In this document: in pieces, positions 52,918 to 60,868 of the stretch
Numbering within the stretch: position 1 is the first letter of the stretch
Layout of the letters: the number at the start of each line of letters is the position of its first letter
From: Actinoplanes derwentensis
Lineage (GTDB): Bacteria; Actinomycetota; Actinomycetes; Mycobacteriales; Micromonosporaceae
DNA length: 64,000 bases
Direction: 5' to 3'
Assembly: GCF_900104725.1 (NCBI RefSeq)
Contig: NZ_LT629758.1
Span: 10,458,001-10,522,000, forward strand
Notes under the pieces: model-generated
What the model was told of the DNA's origin: nothing
The model's input: the letters and a program-made list of their open reading frames with translations, nothing else
Databases searched by the model: none
Made by a program: the position numbers and the translations under genes

Positions 52918-53085
52918 CATCCGTTCCAGCGCGCGGCGGCGGTCAGCGACGAACTCGCTGACCGCCGCCGCGTCATGCCGTTCGAGGGCGGCGCGGGCGG
53001 CTTCCCGCAGCGCCTCCTCGAGAAGGCCGCGGATCCGATCCTGCTGCCCCGGCGTGAGTTCCATGTGACCGGCTACCGAATGCAT
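52840..53085 (-). CDS. Small helical protein, unknown
   Basis: An 81-residue frame (or 74 residues from the internal ATG at 53064). MELTPGQQDRIRGLLEEALR, EAARAALERHDAAAVSEFVA and DRRRALERMSPGAAHDP form a charged helical pair, a pattern seen in small antitoxin-like or regulatory proteins. It overlaps the 3' end of the sigma-like gene B by 78 nt on the opposite strand, so it is less certain than its neighbours; the composition favours a real protein in this frame. No function is recognised. Confidence 0.5.
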   Translation of the reverse strand: MHSVAGHMELTPGQQDRIRGLLEEALREAARAALERHDAAAVSEFVADRRRALERMSPGAAHDPQDVLDQDGEGGGVGEQR

Positions 53086-53164
53086 ATCTTGATCATGAGT
53101 GTCAGGGCCTCTTTTTCCGATACTCGGGCTCGCACACCGGTAACTGGCGGACAGTTCCGCCGAT

Positions 53165-53782
53165 TCAGCCCTGAGTGAGCGCCGGAACCCGCCGGACCTG
53201 GTACTCGACCATCCGGGTCGCGAACTTCTGCACCTCGTGCAGCCGCCCCGCCGGGCTGAAGTCCCGGCCCGGCTTGTGCTCGGCCACATGCCGTTCCGCC
53301 CGTTCCACCAGCCGCAGCAGATCGGTGACCGCCCCCGGGTGGTCCCGGCAGAGGTCGACGGCGATCCGCAGCCGCCGCTCCGGAATCCCGGCCAGGTAGT
53401 GCGGCAACCCCGCCTGCCACGCCAGCGGGTGCACCAGATAGCCGGCCGGCAGGTTGCCCGGACCGCCCATCGGCGCCAGGATCTGCAACGGATCCGGCCG
53501 CAACGGCGGTGCCTTCACCCCGGTGTACGCCAGACCGCCCAGCGCGAGCGCCACCACGACCATGACCGCCAGCAGCGGATTCCCGCTTCCGGCCGACAGG
53601 ATGATCCCCAGCGCCACCAGAACCATGCCACCGCCGACCAGCGTTCCGGCACTGCCGGTGGTGTCGCAGACCTCGTTCCTGGCCTCGTCGATGTACTTCC
53701 GGATCACACTCTCCAGCAGCGGGTTCGACGGCTTCCACCGGTCGTTCCGTACCGGGACGGGGAGTTGTATCAGCTTGCTCAT
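53165..53782 (-). CDS. Unknown membrane-hairpin protein
   Basis: A 205-residue protein. Two close hydrophobic helices at about residues 46-85 (LVGGGMVLVALGIILSAGSG, LLAVMVVVALALGGLAYTGV) form a membrane hairpin, with a helical cytoplasmic C-terminus rich in charges (VDLCRDHPGAVTDLLRLVER, AERHVAEHKPGRDF). The ATG follows GGAAGGA. I do not recognise the family. Confidence 0.7.
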   Translation of the reverse strand: MSKLIQLPVPVRNDRWKPSNPLLESVIRKYIDEARNEVCDTTGSAGTLVGGGMVLVALGIILSAGSGNPLLAVMVVVALALGGLAYTGVKAPPLRPDPLQILAPMGGPGNLPAGYLVHPLAWQAGLPHYLAGIPERRLRIAVDLCRDHPGAVTDLLRLVERAERHVAEHKPGRDFSPAGRLHEVQKFATRMVEYQVRRVPALTQG

Positions 53783-53934
53783 GGGGGGTCGGGTCCTTCC
53801 CGCTCGTCCGTGTGCGGTTGTCGGACCGGCTCGTCAGCCGGGGCCATCTCCGGTGGTGCCGCGAGAATCGGCATCCCCCACACCCACCTGAGGTCTTCCG
53901 GCCACGCTTGCGGCGATCGCGATCACCGGAGCGG

Positions 53935-54921
53935 TCAGGACAGGGGAGCGGTGAACTCGCGGCCGGTTCCGGGGACTCGGGTCGGCAGGCCCCGGCGGGC
54001 CCGTTCGGTGCGGATCGCGACCTCGGCCACGTCCCACACGGCGCCGGCCACCGCGAGGATGATCACCGCGTTGGTCAGCCAGCGCTCCGGGTCGGCGGTG
54101 CCCCAGTTCAGCGTCGTGAGGAACTCCGGGTTGAAGAAGGCGCCGGTCGCCGCCAGCCACACGATCGGACCGGCGAACAGGGCCGCCAGGACCGCGTTCA
54201 CGACAGTCACCGTGTGCCCCCACGATCCGCGTCGGAAGAGCCACACCGCGTAGAGACCTTCCAAGAGCAAGACCACGATCAGGTACGGCCACCAGAACGT
54301 CCAGTTCGCCGGGGTCAGCACCGGCTGCTCGGTGAACGCGAACTGCTGCAGCACCAGAGCGGCGATCACCAGGACCGGCCACAGCACCGCCGCCGCCAGT
54401 TGCCCGGGAGTCATCACGCCGGGCTCGTACCGTGGCAGATCGTCCAGCGACCACGGGCGCCCCCGCAACTCGCCCCGCCCGACCCCGGCCCGCTCGATGA
54501 TCGCGAACGTCAGCGTCACCCAGAACACCAGATGCGCCCCGACCGTGAACAGTGTCCCGAAGACGGTGCCGATCACCTCACCGAAACTCGCGCCGTCGAG
54601 CACCCGGAGCACGACGGCCACGATCACCACGATCGGCAGCACCGTCGACACCAGCGTGACCAGCAGCCGCCGCCACACCGGGTAGAACTCCGGCCCGATC
54701 AGATGGGGCAGCCGTTCCGCGTAGCCGTCGGCCAGCCGGTCCGGGTCGCCCAGGTCCAGAAGTGTCCGCTCGACGGCCGGCTCGCGCTCCTCGCCGCCGT
54801 CGATCCGGGCGTCCACCGCGTCCTCGATGGAGGTGCGCAGCTCCCGCTCGATGTCCGTCCGCTGCTGCTCCGGCACCCGGCGCAGAACGGTGTAGACATA
54901 CCGGTCGATGATGGTCGTCAT
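53935..54921 (-). CDS. Multi-helix membrane protein with N-terminal HAAS-type domain
   Basis: A 328-residue protein. The N-terminus (IIDRYVYTVLRRVPEQQRTD, IERELRTSIEDAVDARIDGG) is the helical prefix (HAAS/permease-prefix type) that interacts with PadR regulators. It is followed by about seven membrane helices (e.g. LVTLVSTVLPIVVIVAVVLR, LAAAVLWPVLVIAALVLQQF). Its ATG overlaps the PadR stop by 4 nt, the classic arrangement of PadR-controlled membrane proteins. It probably mediates a stress or export response regulated by the upstream gene. Confidence 0.82.
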   Translation of the reverse strand: MTTIIDRYVYTVLRRVPEQQRTDIERELRTSIEDAVDARIDGGEEREPAVERTLLDLGDPDRLADGYAERLPHLIGPEFYPVWRRLLVTLVSTVLPIVVIVAVVLRVLDGASFGEVIGTVFGTLFTVGAHLVFWVTLTFAIIERAGVGRGELRGRPWSLDDLPRYEPGVMTPGQLAAAVLWPVLVIAALVLQQFAFTEQPVLTPANWTFWWPYLIVVLLLEGLYAVWLFRRGSWGHTVTVVNAVLAALFAGPIVWLAATGAFFNPEFLTTLNWGTADPERWLTNAVIILAVAGAVWDVAEVAIRTERARRGLPTRVPGTGREFTAPLS

Positions 54922-55295
54922 CGGTTCTCCCCCTCGCTGATCGCACTGTGTCCGCTGTCTGGCGCCGGTGCTTGCAGGTCGTTGATCGCCTTGTCGAGCC
55001 GCCCCCACTCACTGCGCAGTGCGATCGCGAGTGCGTCGCCCTGAGCGGTGGTGCGATAGAACTTCCGCGGCCGTGCCTCGTCGGTGTTCCACTCGCTGGT
55101 GAGCAGCCCCTGCGTCTCCAGGCGCCGCAGCAGCGGGTAGAGCGTGTTGGCCTCCACCTCGAACCCGGCCGCGCTCAGCGTTTCGAGCAGCGAGTACCCA
55201 TACCCCGGCTGTCGCAGGACGGTGAGGCTCGCGACCACGACCGTGCCGCGCCGCAGCTCCTGCAGATGCCCGGCGAGTGTGGCATCGATTGTCAT
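54918..55295 (-). CDS. PadR-family transcriptional regulator
   Basis: A 125-residue PadR protein. LQELRRGTVVVASLTVLRQP, GYGYSLLETLSAAGFEVEAN and TLYPLLRRLETQGLLTSEWN are the winged helix, and EARPRKFYRTTAQGDALAIA the wing and dimer helix. ATG 55295 is chosen because upstream in-frame codons read into the divergent promoter. It is coupled to the HAAS membrane protein gene. A small dyad TGTG-TCT-CACA at 55310-55320 just upstream is a possible operator. Confidence 0.9.
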   Translation of the reverse strand: MTIDATLAGHLQELRRGTVVVASLTVLRQPGYGYSLLETLSAAGFEVEANTLYPLLRRLETQGLLTSEWNTDEARPRKFYRTTAQGDALAIALRSEWGRLDKAINDLQAPAPDSGHSAISEGENR

Positions 55296-55603
55296 GCCAC
55301 TCACGATACTGTGTCTCACACACCATCGCAACACCCACACCATTGTGCGAAGCGGGTTCGGGCTCGGGGGCGAGTCGGATTGCGGACAGGCTGCGCCGTA
55401 TCAGGCGGGCCGGGGCGGCATCGGGGTATCGATATCCCTTCCTCTGTGGAGTCGGCTGCACACGCACGGTGTGCGGTGGGCGTGGCGGGAAATCGTGGCG
55501 CGTTTTCGCGAGTAGACCGAGGAACTTTCACTAGTAGTCTTCGAATCGGTTCCGATTCAGTAGGGCGAGAAGGCCACGGCAAGAAGGCGCGGTAGAGACG
55601 GAT
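55296..55603. other. 308-nt divergent intergenic region
   Basis: This gap separates the PadR gene (leftward) from the Asp23-like gene (rightward) and must hold both promoters. I see a possible PadR dyad at 55310-55320, a GCACAC/GTGTGC dyad near 55457-55475 and a perfect palindrome at 55543-55558. No open frame with a credible start is present. Confidence 0.6.
55543..55558. promoter_or_regulatory. Perfect 7-2-7 palindrome upstream of Asp23-like gene
   Basis: GAATCGG-TT-CCGATTC is a perfect inverted repeat with a 2-nt centre, 45 nt before the Asp23-like start. It is a good candidate regulator-binding site. The regulator is not evident from the window. Confidence 0.5.
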
Positions 55604-56068
55604 ATGAGTGACAAGGCCGAGTTCCATGCGGACCGGACGCAGGAGTTCTACCTGCCGGCCATGGTCGCGCCCGTGCCGCCGGCGCACGGCGGTGCTGAGG
55701 TGATCGAGGTCGCGGCGTTCCGCGGCCAGACGAAGTTCGAGCGCGAGGTCGTGGAGAAGATCGCGTCGGCCGCGGCCCGGTCGGTGCCCGGTGTCACCGA
55801 GCTCGGCGGTGACGTGGCCCGGTTCTTCAACTCGGTGCTCGACAAGATCGGCCTGGACAAGGTCGGTGACGCCACCCGTGGCGTCTGGGCCAAGGTCGAC
55901 GGGACGGACGTCGAGGTCACCGTCATCCTGGTGATCTCCGCCGGTGAGGTGGTCGCCGACGTGACCGCCGAGGTGCGGACGTCGGTGATCAAGGCGATCG
56001 AGAGTTACGGGCTGCACGTGATCGAGTGCACCGTGAAGGTCGACGACATCAAGCTCCCGGAGAACTGA
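55604..56068 (+). CDS. Asp23/Gls24-family envelope stress-type protein
   Basis: A 154-residue protein. FEREVVEKIASAAARSVPGV, the start of the Asp23 domain, is followed by VWAKVDGTDVEVTVILVISA, VVADVTAEVRTSVIKAIESY and VIECTVKVDDIKLP, matching the alternating strands and helices of the family. Asp23 proteins are abundant, membrane-associated envelope-stress proteins in Gram-positive bacteria. There is no signal peptide. The ATG lies 46 nt after a perfect palindrome. The next gene encodes a PilZ-like protein. Confidence 0.85.
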   Translation: MSDKAEFHADRTQEFYLPAMVAPVPPAHGGAEVIEVAAFRGQTKFEREVVEKIASAAARSVPGVTELGGDVARFFNSVLDKIGLDKVGDATRGVWAKVDGTDVEVTVILVISAGEVVADVTAEVRTSVIKAIESYGLHVIECTVKVDDIKLPEN

Positions 56069-56166
56069 GAGCTTCCGGGGGACTCAAAGCTCCCGAACGG
56101 CGGTGAAGTGCGCCCCGGTGCCGGTAATGTGCGGTTCGACGGCCGCGAGCGCACCGGGGAGGATTC

Positions 56167-56757
56167 ATGATCACCGTGCCTGCGGGGAGCAGTCTGACGT
56201 TGCGATGCCCCGATGTTCAGGGCATCGTCCTCGTCTCGCTGGCCGAGGTGGAGGCGCCGTTCATCAGCGAGCTGCCACCGATCCCGGTGCTCAGTCTGGA
56301 CGGGCCCGGCGTACGGCGGATCGGTGTCCTGGAACTCGTCACCGGCTCCGGCGTGACCTGGGTCGAGGCGGAGCTGCGCAACGATCTGCTGACCGTCATC
56401 GGGGACGCCCCGACCGACGTGGTCCAGCGGCGGACGGCGGCCCGGCGGCCCGGCACCTATCCGGCGGTCGGCACCGCCCAGATCGAGAACGTCGAGGGCC
56501 GCCACCTGGTCCCGCTCAGCGGCCGCGTCGAGGACATCTCCACGGCCGGCCTGTTGTTGAGGGCGACCGCGGACGACAATCTGCCGTCCCTGCCGTACGG
56601 CATCGAGCGCACTCTCCTGCACGTCACGATGCCGTGGGGCGAACTGACCGCCGCCGTGGCCACCGTCGACCAGCGGGCTGACCTGCTCCGCGGGACCTAT
56701 GAGTGGCTGGAGCCGCACGGCGGCGAGGAACTGGCCCGCTTCTGCGCCGGGCGCTGA
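56167..56757 (+). CDS. PilZ-domain-like protein (putative c-di-GMP receptor)
   Basis: A 196-residue protein. The segment VQRRTAARRPGTYPA (about 90-104) supplies the RxxxR-like arm, and VEDISTAGLLLRATADD (about 121-137) supplies the DxSxxG motif of PilZ domains, in the expected order and spacing. An N-terminal beta-rich domain of about 85 residues precedes it, as in YcgR-type proteins. It would bind c-di-GMP made by the cyclases encoded elsewhere in the window. Three 18-nt repeats follow its stop in frame. Confidence 0.72.
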   Translation: MITVPAGSSLTLRCPDVQGIVLVSLAEVEAPFISELPPIPVLSLDGPGVRRIGVLELVTGSGVTWVEAELRNDLLTVIGDAPTDVVQRRTAARRPGTYPAVGTAQIENVEGRHLVPLSGRVEDISTAGLLLRATADDNLPSLPYGIERTLLHVTMPWGELTAAVATVDQRADLLRGTYEWLEPHGGEELARFCAGR

Positions 56758-56761
56758 GCTG

Positions 56762-56807
56762 TCAACGACGGCTGAGCTTTCAACGACGGCTGATTTTTCA
56801 ACGACGG
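56762..56807 (+). repeat. Three 18-nt repeats after the PilZ stop, in frame with TGA codons
   Basis: TCAACGACGG occurs at 56762, 56780 and 56798 (period 18 nt). The first two units end GCTGA, so in the PilZ frame each extension (AVNDG, AFNDG) is closed by its own TGA. The repeats run directly into the terminator stem. They could be slippage copies of the gene end. Confidence 0.75.
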
Positions 56808-56845
56808 AAGCCCCGCCGCCGCTGGGTAGCGGTGGCGGGGCTTCC
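56806..56845. terminator. Bidirectional terminator between PilZ-like and RDD genes
   Basis: An 18-bp stem GGAAGCCCCGCCGCCGCT / AGCGGTGGCGGGGCTTCC with one G-T pair and a GGGT loop lies between two convergent genes (ends 56757 and 56860). Confidence 0.85.
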
Positions 56846-56859
56846 GGTTGACGCTGGTG

Positions 56860-57363
56860 TCAGCGGACCACGACAGTCTTGACGATCTTGTCGGAGAAGG
56901 TCTGCTTCTTGGCGTCCCAGAGCGGGAACAGGAAGCCGATGCCGCAGGGGGCGGAGTCCAGGATGTGGGCAAGGTCGCGCACGAACGCGTTGCCGGGGCC
57001 GATCGGCTGGCCGGTGTTCTCGCTGACCAGCTTGATGCCCAGCGCCTTGCGGCCCCACGACTGACCGGTCTTGCCGCCGAGGAACCAGCGGTTGTAGCCG
57101 GACACGACGATGCCCACCAGGTAGAAGACGTAGTACATCGCGTTCACGGTGGGGAGGCCGGTCGCGGCGTCGGTCGAGGTGCCGAGCACGAAGGCCAGGA
57201 TGGCGAACGGCAGGAAGACCAGGCTGTCGATCAGGTAGCCACCGAGGCGGGAACCCCAGCTGGCGTACGCGGCGACGGGCTGGCCGTACGGCTGCTGGCC
57301 GTAAGGCTGCTGCGGCGGCTGGTTGGAGTACGGGTCGCCGGCGGGCGGGGGCGGGTAGCTCAT
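56860..57363 (-). CDS. RDD-family membrane protein
   Basis: A 167-residue protein. A proline/glutamine-rich cytoplasmic N-terminus (MSYPPPPAGDPYSNQPPQQP) precedes the RDD domain: WGSRLGGYLIDSLVFLPFAI, YNRWFLGGKTGQSWGRKALG (the conserved cytoplasmic motif) and VRDLAHILD. Three to four membrane helices are predicted. RDD proteins are widespread in actinobacteria; function is unclear. ATG 57363 gives the usual N-terminus. It lies 25 nt downstream of the DUF2752 gene, with which it is likely co-transcribed. Confidence 0.88.
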   Translation of the reverse strand: MSYPPPPAGDPYSNQPPQQPYGQQPYGQPVAAYASWGSRLGGYLIDSLVFLPFAILAFVLGTSTDAATGLPTVNAMYYVFYLVGIVVSGYNRWFLGGKTGQSWGRKALGIKLVSENTGQPIGPGNAFVRDLAHILDSAPCGIGFLFPLWDAKKQTFSDKIVKTVVVR

Positions 57364-57388
57364 TCTGGTTCCTTTAATCGGGGCGGCT

Positions 57389-57790
57389 CTAGAGGAGCCG
57401 ATGTAGTTGATAAAGCCAGCTCGCGACGGCGAGCAGCCCAGCGATCCAGCCCATCTGTCGCCGTCGCTCGGACGACCACGGACGCGGCGGTCCCAGGACT
57501 CCCGCGGCACGCAGTGCCACGAGTGGGAACGCGGCGACGGTGAACGCCGCCAGGCCGAAGATCAGAGGATTGGCGTGGATCGCCGCACCGAACTCCCCGC
57601 GCACGAGCGCCACGGCGGCGGTCGTCAGGCCACAGCCGGGGCACGGTATGCCGGTCACCGTCCGCAACGGACACGGCAGAGCCGCCCCGGTGTGGTCGAC
57701 GAGCGCGGGCCACACCGCAGCCGCGACCGCGACCAGCGAGCCGAAGCCGCCGATCCGCTCTGGCACGGAGAACAAGCGCAACGAAAACAC
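57389..57790 (-). CDS. DUF2752 membrane protein
   Basis: A 133-residue protein with the diagnostic cysteine motif CPLRTVTGIPCPGCGLTTA (about residues 40-58), a DUF2752 hallmark, flanked by three membrane helices (LVAVAAAVWPALVDHTG, PLIFGLAAFTVAAFPLVALR, MGWIAGLLAVASWLYQLHRL). Function is unknown; the paired Cys may bind metal or form disulfides. It starts with GTG and precedes the RDD gene. The 236-nt gap upstream (57791-58026) holds an imperfect hairpin around 57815-57850 but no gene. Confidence 0.88.
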   Translation of the reverse strand: MFSLRLFSVPERIGGFGSLVAVAAAVWPALVDHTGAALPCPLRTVTGIPCPGCGLTTAAVALVRGEFGAAIHANPLIFGLAAFTVAAFPLVALRAAGVLGPPRPWSSERRRQMGWIAGLLAVASWLYQLHRLL

Positions 57791-58026
57791 CTCTGATCAG
57801 GAAAGCCCGGGAAGCATAAGGGTGCGACCCCGTTCGGGGCGACCCCTAATCCGATCGATTGAACCTTTCAGTGAGGGCGTTGGCCTGCGAAGACTCCGAT
57901 GCACGCTCCGTCACCGCCGCAAATGGCAGCATTCCGGTCATCTTCGCGGGAAACTCGAATCCGCAAACGTGTCCGGTACGTGATAGAGCCCACCACATCC
58001 GTCCCGCCCAGCGGGCATTATCGAAA

Positions 58027-58425
58027 TCAGTCGCTGGTCCGCTGACGGGCGACCCGCAGACAGGCCCGGACGCTCTCCGCCGGTATCCGCATGGCCGCGG
58101 CGAGCGTGGTCACCGCCTCGGCCCGCCCGTCAGAGTCGATCTTGTCGTGCAGGGCGAGCAGCCCTCGATGGAACCCGTCGGCGGGCAGTTCGGCGAGCCG
58201 GTCCTCCGCGTACTGCCGGACCATCACCCGGAACGCCCCCGCTGACGGCATCTCGTGCAGCTCAGCGGCCATGTCGTCGACCAGTCGCCCCACCTGCCGC
58301 AACGTCCGCGAGCTGATCTCCGCCCCGGAGATCGTCACCCGCTGTGGCCCCTCGATCTCCTGGTCGTCCCACTCGGCGACGACATTCAATCCCGATCTCG
58401 TACGTTCGAGCCGACTCGCGTTCAC
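58027..58425 (-). CDS. Unknown 132-residue soluble protein
   Basis: A soluble, charged protein. MNASRLERTRSGLNVVAEWD and GPQRVTISGAEISSRTLRQV lead into helical regions (GRLVDDMAAELHEMPSAGAF, RVMVRQYAEDRLAELPADGF), ending LAAAMRIPAESVRACLRVAR. The last part could be a helix-turn-helix (AAAMRIPAESVRACLRVA). The upstream region is AT-rich. No family is recognised. Confidence 0.65.
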   Translation of the reverse strand: MNASRLERTRSGLNVVAEWDDQEIEGPQRVTISGAEISSRTLRQVGRLVDDMAAELHEMPSAGAFRVMVRQYAEDRLAELPADGFHRGLLALHDKIDSDGRAEAVTTLAAAMRIPAESVRACLRVARQRTSD

Positions 58426-58734
58426 CGCAGCCCCACCTCACCGATAGCTCACCAGTTGTGAATCAATTCTCATTTAGTCTGGCGAGACTGTCAACACAAG
58501 ATTTTGAGCTGTTCACGTCAAGGGAAGCGCTCCCATAGAATGTGAATCAACTTCGACTTCGCTGGTGCGGGTGGACGGCTGAACGGATTGTGATGGTTCC
58601 AGGCAGCGTCGACCACTTGGTCAACCTTCGTTCACATCTCCCGCCAAGACATCTGACCCGCCCGTTTACATTGCCAACCGGGCTGGCTTAGGCTGCCGTT
58701 CCTGGCTGAACCTGGCCGGGGAGAGGGGCACGGG
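58426..58734. other. 309-nt AT-richer intergenic region
   Basis: This gap between the unknown minus-strand gene and the helicase is markedly richer in A and T than its surroundings. It contains two copies of GTGAATCAA (58458-58466 and 58542-58550) and the palindrome-like GGGAAGCGCTCCCA (58522-58535). No open frame with a good start is seen. It should hold both divergent promoters. Confidence 0.6.
58522..58535. promoter_or_regulatory. LacI-type operator-like palindrome
   Basis: GGGAAGCGCTCCCA matches the streptomycete CebR-type operator TGGGAGCGCTCCCA at 12 of 14 positions. It lies 200 nt before the helicase start. No sugar gene adjoins, so this may be coincidental or a site for another LacI-family protein. 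Confidence 0.35.
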
Positions 58735-60847
58735 ATGAGACTGGCGCCATCCTCGGGGACACCGGTCGCTGCGGAGCAGCCACCGCCGGGTGCCGTGCCC
58801 GCCGCGTGGCCGGGAGTCGCCCAGTCCGCGATCCGGGCGCTCCAACACGAGTTCCACCACGCCGACAAGCACCGCACCCGGGTCGACCACCTGTGGCTGC
58901 TGCGTCAGCAGTCCCGGCGGCTGCGGGAACTCGTCGACGGCGGCCCCGGTTTCGACGCCGCCGCCGCGCTCGCCGTCGCCTCCCCGGACGCGCCCCGCCC
59001 ACCACGGACGCCGGCGCCGTACATCGGTGGCAGCGCCGTTCACCTCAACGGCGATCAGCGGTACGCGGTCGGCCTCGGCGTCACCCCCGGTGTCACCTGG
59101 CTGTGGGGCCCACCCGGCACCGGCAAGACCGCGACCCTGTCCACCCTGGTCAGCCAGCTGGCCGAGAAGGACCTGCGGGTGCTGCTGGCCGCGCCGACGA
59201 ACGCCGCCCTCGACGTCACCGTGAACGCCGTACTGAAGCAGTCCCCGGCCCTGGCCGGTGGCCCCCCTGGTCCGGCTCGGCCGGCCCGGCGACCCGGCTC
59301 GCGGCGGGGCGGTGCCGGTCGACGAGATCGCCGGCATCGAGGTCCGCCGCCAGATGTGCCGGGACGCCGGGATCGTGGCCGCCACCGCCCACCACGTCGT
59401 CCTGGAGACGCTGCGCGAGCTGACCTTCGACGTCGTCGTCCTGGACGAGGCCAACATGACCTCGGCGGTCCTCGCCATGCTGGTGGCCGGCGCGGGCCGC
59501 GGCCACACCGTGCTGGCCGGTGACTTCCGCCAGCTTCCGCCGGTCGCCCGGGCCGAGACCCTGGACGTGCTGGACTGGCTGCACCGGAGCCCGTTCGAAC
59601 GGTCCGGCATCGCGCAGGCGGTCACCCGCGGGGAGCAGCCGCCCGGCCTGGCCGTCCTCACCGAGCAGCACCGGATGCGCGACGACATCGGCCGCGTCGT
59701 CAGCCGGGCCTTCTACCCGGACAGCCCGCTGCGGACCGCCGTGTCGGTGGCCAAACGCCGCCGCCCCCGCCGGGCCCCATGGGCGACCAGCGAACTGCTG
59801 CTCCTGGACACCTCCGGCCTGCACCCGCGAACCACCGGCCGGCAGGGCGCCCACTCCCGCTACAACGTCGCCCACCTGCAACTCGACGCGGCCCTGGTCC
59901 GCGACGGCACCGCGATCCGAAGCCTCGGCCTGGTCACCCCGTTCGCGCCACAGGCCCGGCTGCTCGAATCACTACTGCCCGGCAACCGCGGCGACGCCTG
60001 GGTGGCCTCCACCGTGCAACGTTTCCAGGGCGGCGAACGCGACGTCGTCATCTACGACACCGTCGACACCGGGTACGGCATCCGGCAACTGCACGAGTGG
60101 TACACCGACGGCCACGACGGCAGCACCGGCGCCCGCCTGCTCAACGTCGCCGCCAGCCGCGCCCGCGAACACCTGCTGATCGTCGGCGCGATGGACAGCC
60201 TGCACTGCTGGGACACCGACCGCGACGCGGTCTGGACGTTCTTCGAGGAACTGGAGGTACGCGCCGAGCACCTCGACTGGCAGGACCTCCTCTACGACTC
60301 CCCGGTCACCGAACACGTCACCCAGCACCTGATCGACCGTCTCCGCAACGATCTGCGCCGGGCCGCCACGCTGGACATGTGGCTACCCCGAGCCGACCTG
60401 GTCAACCTGCCGCCGCTGCTACCGGGCTTGAAAGCCGTACCACCCTCGAGATCGACGATCTGGGTGGAGCCGGACGCGCACGGCGACCTGGCGCCGCAAG
60501 CCCGTCAGGCCAGCCGTGAGGGTCTCAACATCCGTCCGGTGACGCCCATGCTGGAGTCTTTCGCCGTCATCGGCGACGTGGTCTGGTCCGCCGCGAACAG
60601 CCTGCTCGGCCCGGCCCCCGGCCCGATCCTGCGCACCGAACACCCGGCCCTGGCCGTCGCGATCCGCCAGGCCCAGCACCGCCCGTCCGGCCTGGCCCCC
60701 GGCTCGAACCGCCCAGCCCGGAGATGCACCCGCTGCCGCCGCCTGTTGATCCGCTTCGAGACGTCGATCCGTGGCACACCGGAGATCCGCCACGAGTGCC
60801 AGTCCTGCGACCGCGCGGGCGCCCGGCACATTCGCCAGGTCATCTGA
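58735..60847 (+). pseudogene. SF1 (UPF1-like) helicase, frameshifted at a C6 run
   Basis: Two overlapping frames together encode a helicase of about 700 residues. The first (from ATG 58735) has Walker A GPPGTGKT and motif Ia LLAAPTNAALD. After AVLKQSPALAGG the frame is lost at the C6 run 59262-59267; the expected continuation PLVRLGRPGDP lies in the next frame. That frame has motif II VVLDEANM, III GDFRQLPP, a HRM motif in LTEQHRMRDDIG, and VI LLNVAASRAREHLLIVG. A C-terminal zinc-ribbon pattern CTRC...CQSC ends it. One extra C explains everything, so this is either a young pseudogene or a sequencing error. The UPF1-like group includes RNA and defence helicases. Confidence 0.85.
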
Positions 60848-60868
60848 TCGCGACGTAGCTTTGGTGCG

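Noticed and set aside
57815..57850. Terminator hairpin upstream of the DUF2752 gene
   Set aside because: The stem is imperfect with a bulge and mismatch, and it lies upstream of the minus-strand gene without a gene ending nearby.
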